A DNA stretch of 64,000 nucleotides from Clostridium_AM tanneri. GTDB lineage: Bacteria; Bacillota; Clostridia; Clostridiales; Clostridiaceae. Within the stretch, counting starts at the first letter, position 1; each line of letters begins with the position of its first letter. This document shows positions 61,648 to 64,000 of the stretch, in pieces. Position numbers and translations under genes: made by a program. Location of the stretch: the NCBI RefSeq assembly GCF_033659955.1, contig NZ_JARUJP010000005.1, positions 62,001 to 126,000 of the forward strand. The letters are read 5' to 3'. Under the pieces are notes generated by a model. That model ran no database searches, was not told the origin of the DNA, and saw only the letters and a program-made list of their open reading frames with translations.

Positions 61648-62874
61648 GTGTTGAAAAATAAAAACAGATTATTATTAATGCTGAGTATAATAGGACCAGG
61701 ACTCATTACTGCTAATGCCGGCAATGATGCCGGTGGAGTTACTACATACTCAGTAATCGGTGCTCATTATGGATATTCTATGCTTTGGGGACTTTTAGTA
61801 ATTGCCATAGGGCTTGCAGTGATTCAGGAAATGAATGCAAGAATGGCGGTAGTTACAGGTAAAGGGCTTTCAGATCTAATAAGAGAAAGATATGGCGTAA
61901 AGTGGGCTTTCTTTGCCATGGTTACCTTACTTATAGCAAACTTAGGTGTATGTATAGGGGATTTTGCAGGGATAGCAGCTAGTTTGGAGCTGTTTAGTAT
62001 AAGCAAATATATATCAATTCCAATACTTACAGTTTTTATATGGTTTTTACTAACAAGAGGGGATTACTCAAGGGCGGAAAAAATATTTCTAGCGCTTACT
62101 ATTACTTTTGTTAGTTATATTGTAACTGCTTTTCTTGTAAAGCCTGATTGGAGTCATGTATTTACAAGTATAGTAACTCCAAAGGCTAAGTTAGATAAGG
62201 GATATTTTTTAGTGCTTATAGGAATGGTAGGTACAACTATAACTCCTTATATGCAGTTTTACTTACAATCCTCTATTGTAGATAAAGGTATATCAATAAA
62301 AGAATATAGTTATGAAAAATTAGACGTTTATATTGGTACCATTTTTGGTGTGCTTATAGCTCTATTTATAACGGTGTGTACAGCTGAGACCTTGTTTAAA
62401 GCTGGGATAAGTATAGATACTGCACAGGATGCAGCAGCAGCCCTTGGTCCTTTAGCTGGTAACTATTCCTTTGTTCTATTTGGAATAGGGCTTTTCGGAG
62501 CATCACTTTTAGCTTGTTGCATAATACCATTAAGCACTGCTTATGCAATATGTGAAGCCTTTGGCTTTGAAAGTGGAATGGATAACAAGATAAAAGAAGC
62601 ACCAGTGTTTTTTGGATTATTTCTATTTATGATTGTTGTAAGTGGGTTAATAGTACTCATACCTGGTATATCGTTAATTAATATAATTTTAGTTACTCAG
62701 CAATTAGCTGGTATATTATGTCCTATAGTATTAATATTTATGATAAGTCTAGTGAATGATGTAGAAGTTATGGGAAGCCATGTTAACAGTACAGTACAAA
62801 ACTTTATAGCAAAGTCAACAGTAGTACTTATAATAGCGTTAACAATTATAGCTTTTGCTTCGAATTTTATATAA
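61648..62874 (+). CDS. NRAMP-related Mg2+ transporter
   Basis: 408 aa with 11 or 12 helices of the NRAMP fold; it starts at GTG 61648 or TTG 61651. The metal site of Mn2+/Fe2+ NRAMPs has DPGN in TM1 and MPH in TM6. Here TM1 reads NAGNDAGGV and TM6 reads TTITPYMQFYLQSS (TPY in place of MPH). These changes and the M-box upstream fit the NRAMP-related Mg2+ transporters known in Clostridium, not a manganese importer. It lies in the membrane and is probably regulated by the MgtE-like protein. Confidence 0.88.
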   Translation: MLKNKNRLLLMLSIIGPGLITANAGNDAGGVTTYSVIGAHYGYSMLWGLLVIAIGLAVIQEMNARMAVVTGKGLSDLIRERYGVKWAFFAMVTLLIANLGVCIGDFAGIAASLELFSISKYISIPILTVFIWFLLTRGDYSRAEKIFLALTITFVSYIVTAFLVKPDWSHVFTSIVTPKAKLDKGYFLVLIGMVGTTITPYMQFYLQSSIVDKGISIKEYSYEKLDVYIGTIFGVLIALFITVCTAETLFKAGISIDTAQDAAAALGPLAGNYSFVLFGIGLFGASLLACCIIPLSTAYAICEAFGFESGMDNKIKEAPVFFGLFLFMIVVSGLIVLIPGISLINIILVTQQLAGILCPIVLIFMISLVNDVEVMGSHVNSTVQNFIAKSTVVLIIALTIIAFASNFI

Positions 62875-62901
62875 TTAAAAATTAACCTATTGTTATAGTA
62901 G

Positions 62902-62955
62902 AATTGGATTGGGATTTACAAGTAAAACTAGTAGATCTCAATTCAATTTTATTTT
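62902..62955 (+). terminator. Terminator of the Mg2+ operon
   Basis: Fourteen-base stem AATTGGATTGGGAT with ATCTCAATTCAATT, including two G-U pairs, then TTATTTTTATTT. Confidence 0.75.
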
Positions 62956-63086
62956 TATTTGTTGTATTTTTCTATTATAAATCCAATATTCATATTACAG
63001 CTTTAAGTGTATTTTTTACTGTTTTGTGCGCACACTAAGTCTGAAGGATGAAATCATAATCTTATACTATAGTAAGGAGTGTTTCT

Positions 63087-63821
63087 ATGAAGAAGAAGGT
63101 TGCTAAGTTCAAGAAGGAAATAGTATGCGTACTTGCTATTATGATTACATACATTATCACATCTATAGGTGTAGCTCCTTATAATAATGCAGCGAGGGCT
63201 ATAGCATATAATTATGGCGATAGAGGAAATATTGTGTTAGAGATACAAAGGAGACTTAAGGCTTGGGGATATTATGATGGAGATTTAGATGCTATATACG
63301 GTTATAGAACCTATACTGGTGTGAGAAGTTTTCAAGCAAAGCATGGTTTAGCTGTAGATGGAATAGCTGGAGATCGAACTCTTAATGCCTTAGGAATTAA
63401 TGCAGGTCAATATGCTGCCAATCAGGCGAGTACTACAAATAACTCTAATCCTGGCAAGTACACTACAAATAACCAAGATGTAATGCTTCTTGCAAGAGCC
63501 ATAAATGGAGAGGCAAGAGGAGAACCTTATGAAGGGCAGGTAGCAGTAGGTGCAGTAATTTTGAACAGAACGAGAGATTCTAGATTTCCAAGTACCATAG
63601 CAGGGGTTGTTTATCAACCAGGAGCTTTTACAGCAGTAGTAGATGGTCAAATACATGCCAATATGGAACAGAACTCCATAAATGCTGCACGAGATGCTTT
63701 AAATGGATGGGATCCTTCTGGTGGTGCGGTGTATTACTTTAATCCAGCTACATCAACTAACAAATGGATATGGTCCAGACCACTTATTAAAGTTATAGGA
63801 AAGCATAGATTTTGCAGATAG
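63087..63821 (+). CDS. sleB: Spore cortex-lytic enzyme SleB
   Basis: 244 aa. A signal peptide or anchor covers about residues 11-38, a peptidoglycan-binding domain about 42-103 (GDRGNIVLEIQRRLKAWGYY, AKHGLAVDGIAGDRTLNALG), then a linker and the Hydrolase_2 lytic transglycosylase domain with catalytic E142 in AINGEARGEP. The gene order lacks ypeB next to it in this window. It should digest spore cortex during germination. GTAAGGAGTG precedes the ATG. Confidence 0.93.
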   Translation: MKKKVAKFKKEIVCVLAIMITYIITSIGVAPYNNAARAIAYNYGDRGNIVLEIQRRLKAWGYYDGDLDAIYGYRTYTGVRSFQAKHGLAVDGIAGDRTLNALGINAGQYAANQASTTNNSNPGKYTTNNQDVMLLARAINGEARGEPYEGQVAVGAVILNRTRDSRFPSTIAGVVYQPGAFTAVVDGQIHANMEQNSINAARDALNGWDPSGGAVYYFNPATSTNKWIWSRPLIKVIGKHRFCR

Positions 63822-63852
63822 AAATCTAGAAATTAATATGGATTTAAGTGAT

Positions 63853-63888
63853 AATAATCTCACCTATAATGGTGGGATTATTTATTTA
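63853..63888 (+). terminator. Terminator after sleB
   Basis: AATAATCTCACC/GGTGGGATTATT with one G-U pair, six-base loop, T-rich tail. Confidence 0.88.
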
Positions 63889-63907
63889 ATAAAGTATTAA
63901 AAATATA

Positions 63908-63937
63908 TTGACAAATTAGAAAGCTATTATATATAAT
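63908..63937 (+). promoter_or_regulatory. SigA-type promoter facing out of the window
   Basis: TTGACA, 18 bases, TATAAT. No gene follows before the window ends, so its target lies beyond. Confidence 0.6.
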
Positions 63938-64000
63938 ATTAATATACAATTCATAGTAAAACACTCAGAAATACTTTGAAAAAGGAAAGTAACTTAAAAA

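Noticed and set aside
61648..62874. MntH manganese importer
   Set aside because: DPGN and MPH metal motifs are altered and the M-box points to magnesium.

Overview
The window is about 64 kb of a low-GC, endospore-forming Firmicute, almost certainly Clostridium sensu stricto. The reasons are AT-rich codon use, strong GGAGG-type ribosome binding sites, sporulation genes (spoIID, a spoIIQ-like gene, spoIIID, yyaC, sleB) and typical clostridial RNA elements: SAM-I, FMN, T-box and M-box leaders and a raiA-type structured RNA. No rRNA genes, intact insertion sequences or CRISPR arrays were seen. The species cannot be named from the sequence alone.

Layout. 1-663 is the 3' part of an MFS transporter gene. 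787-4250 is a sporulation and cell-shape block (spoIID, spoIIQ-like, spoIIID, mbl) that converges on yyaC and is followed by an unknown membrane-anchored protein. 5968-6414 holds five tRNAs (Thr, Tyr, Val, Thr, Tyr) with a segmental duplication. A SAM riboswitch controls metK. Next come recD2, a ComFA-like protein without a Walker A motif and comFC, overlapping. A raiA-type RNA precedes hpf, followed by secA, prfB (programmed +1 frameshift), an M28 peptidase, tex, FMN riboswitch-ribU, a FliK-like and FlhB-C-terminus-like pair, a phosphoesterase, ArsR plus a four-domain CoA-disulfide reductase, a DUF2225 protein, relQ, T-box-leuS and dinB.

From about 33.8 to 46.2 kb lies the accessory part. 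It has decayed IS1182- and IS256-type remnants, a group II intron domain V scrap, a secreted small protein with a very AT-rich three-gene ABC exporter or immunity operon (34.4-38.0 kb), a membrane/DnaJ/DUF5685/CYTH group, and a complete agr-type quorum-sensing locus. The locus has a LytTR regulator and AgrC-like kinase on the plus strand, convergent with agrB and a 45-codon agrD on the minus strand. Beside it are a broken secreted-protein gene, a small membrane-protein gene that carries a duplicated agrB leader, and a second intact secreted protein. The two intact secreted-protein genes, 10 kb apart, share an 82-bp long-dyad promoter element. My main inference is an agr-type regulon driving secreted, possibly antibacterial, proteins.

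From 46.4 kb the window returns to core genes: fba, a DUF4363/YetF pair, a TGS-uridine-kinase-like protein, L-serine dehydratase sdaAB-sdaAA, a CAX exchanger, pssA, a TVP38 protein, a CBS protein, a lipid kinase, a YgiQ radical SAM protein, an M-box-controlled operon of a membrane-free MgtE-like sensor and an NRAMP-related Mg2+ transporter, and sleB. Most operons end in clear intrinsic terminators, several of them shared by convergent genes.
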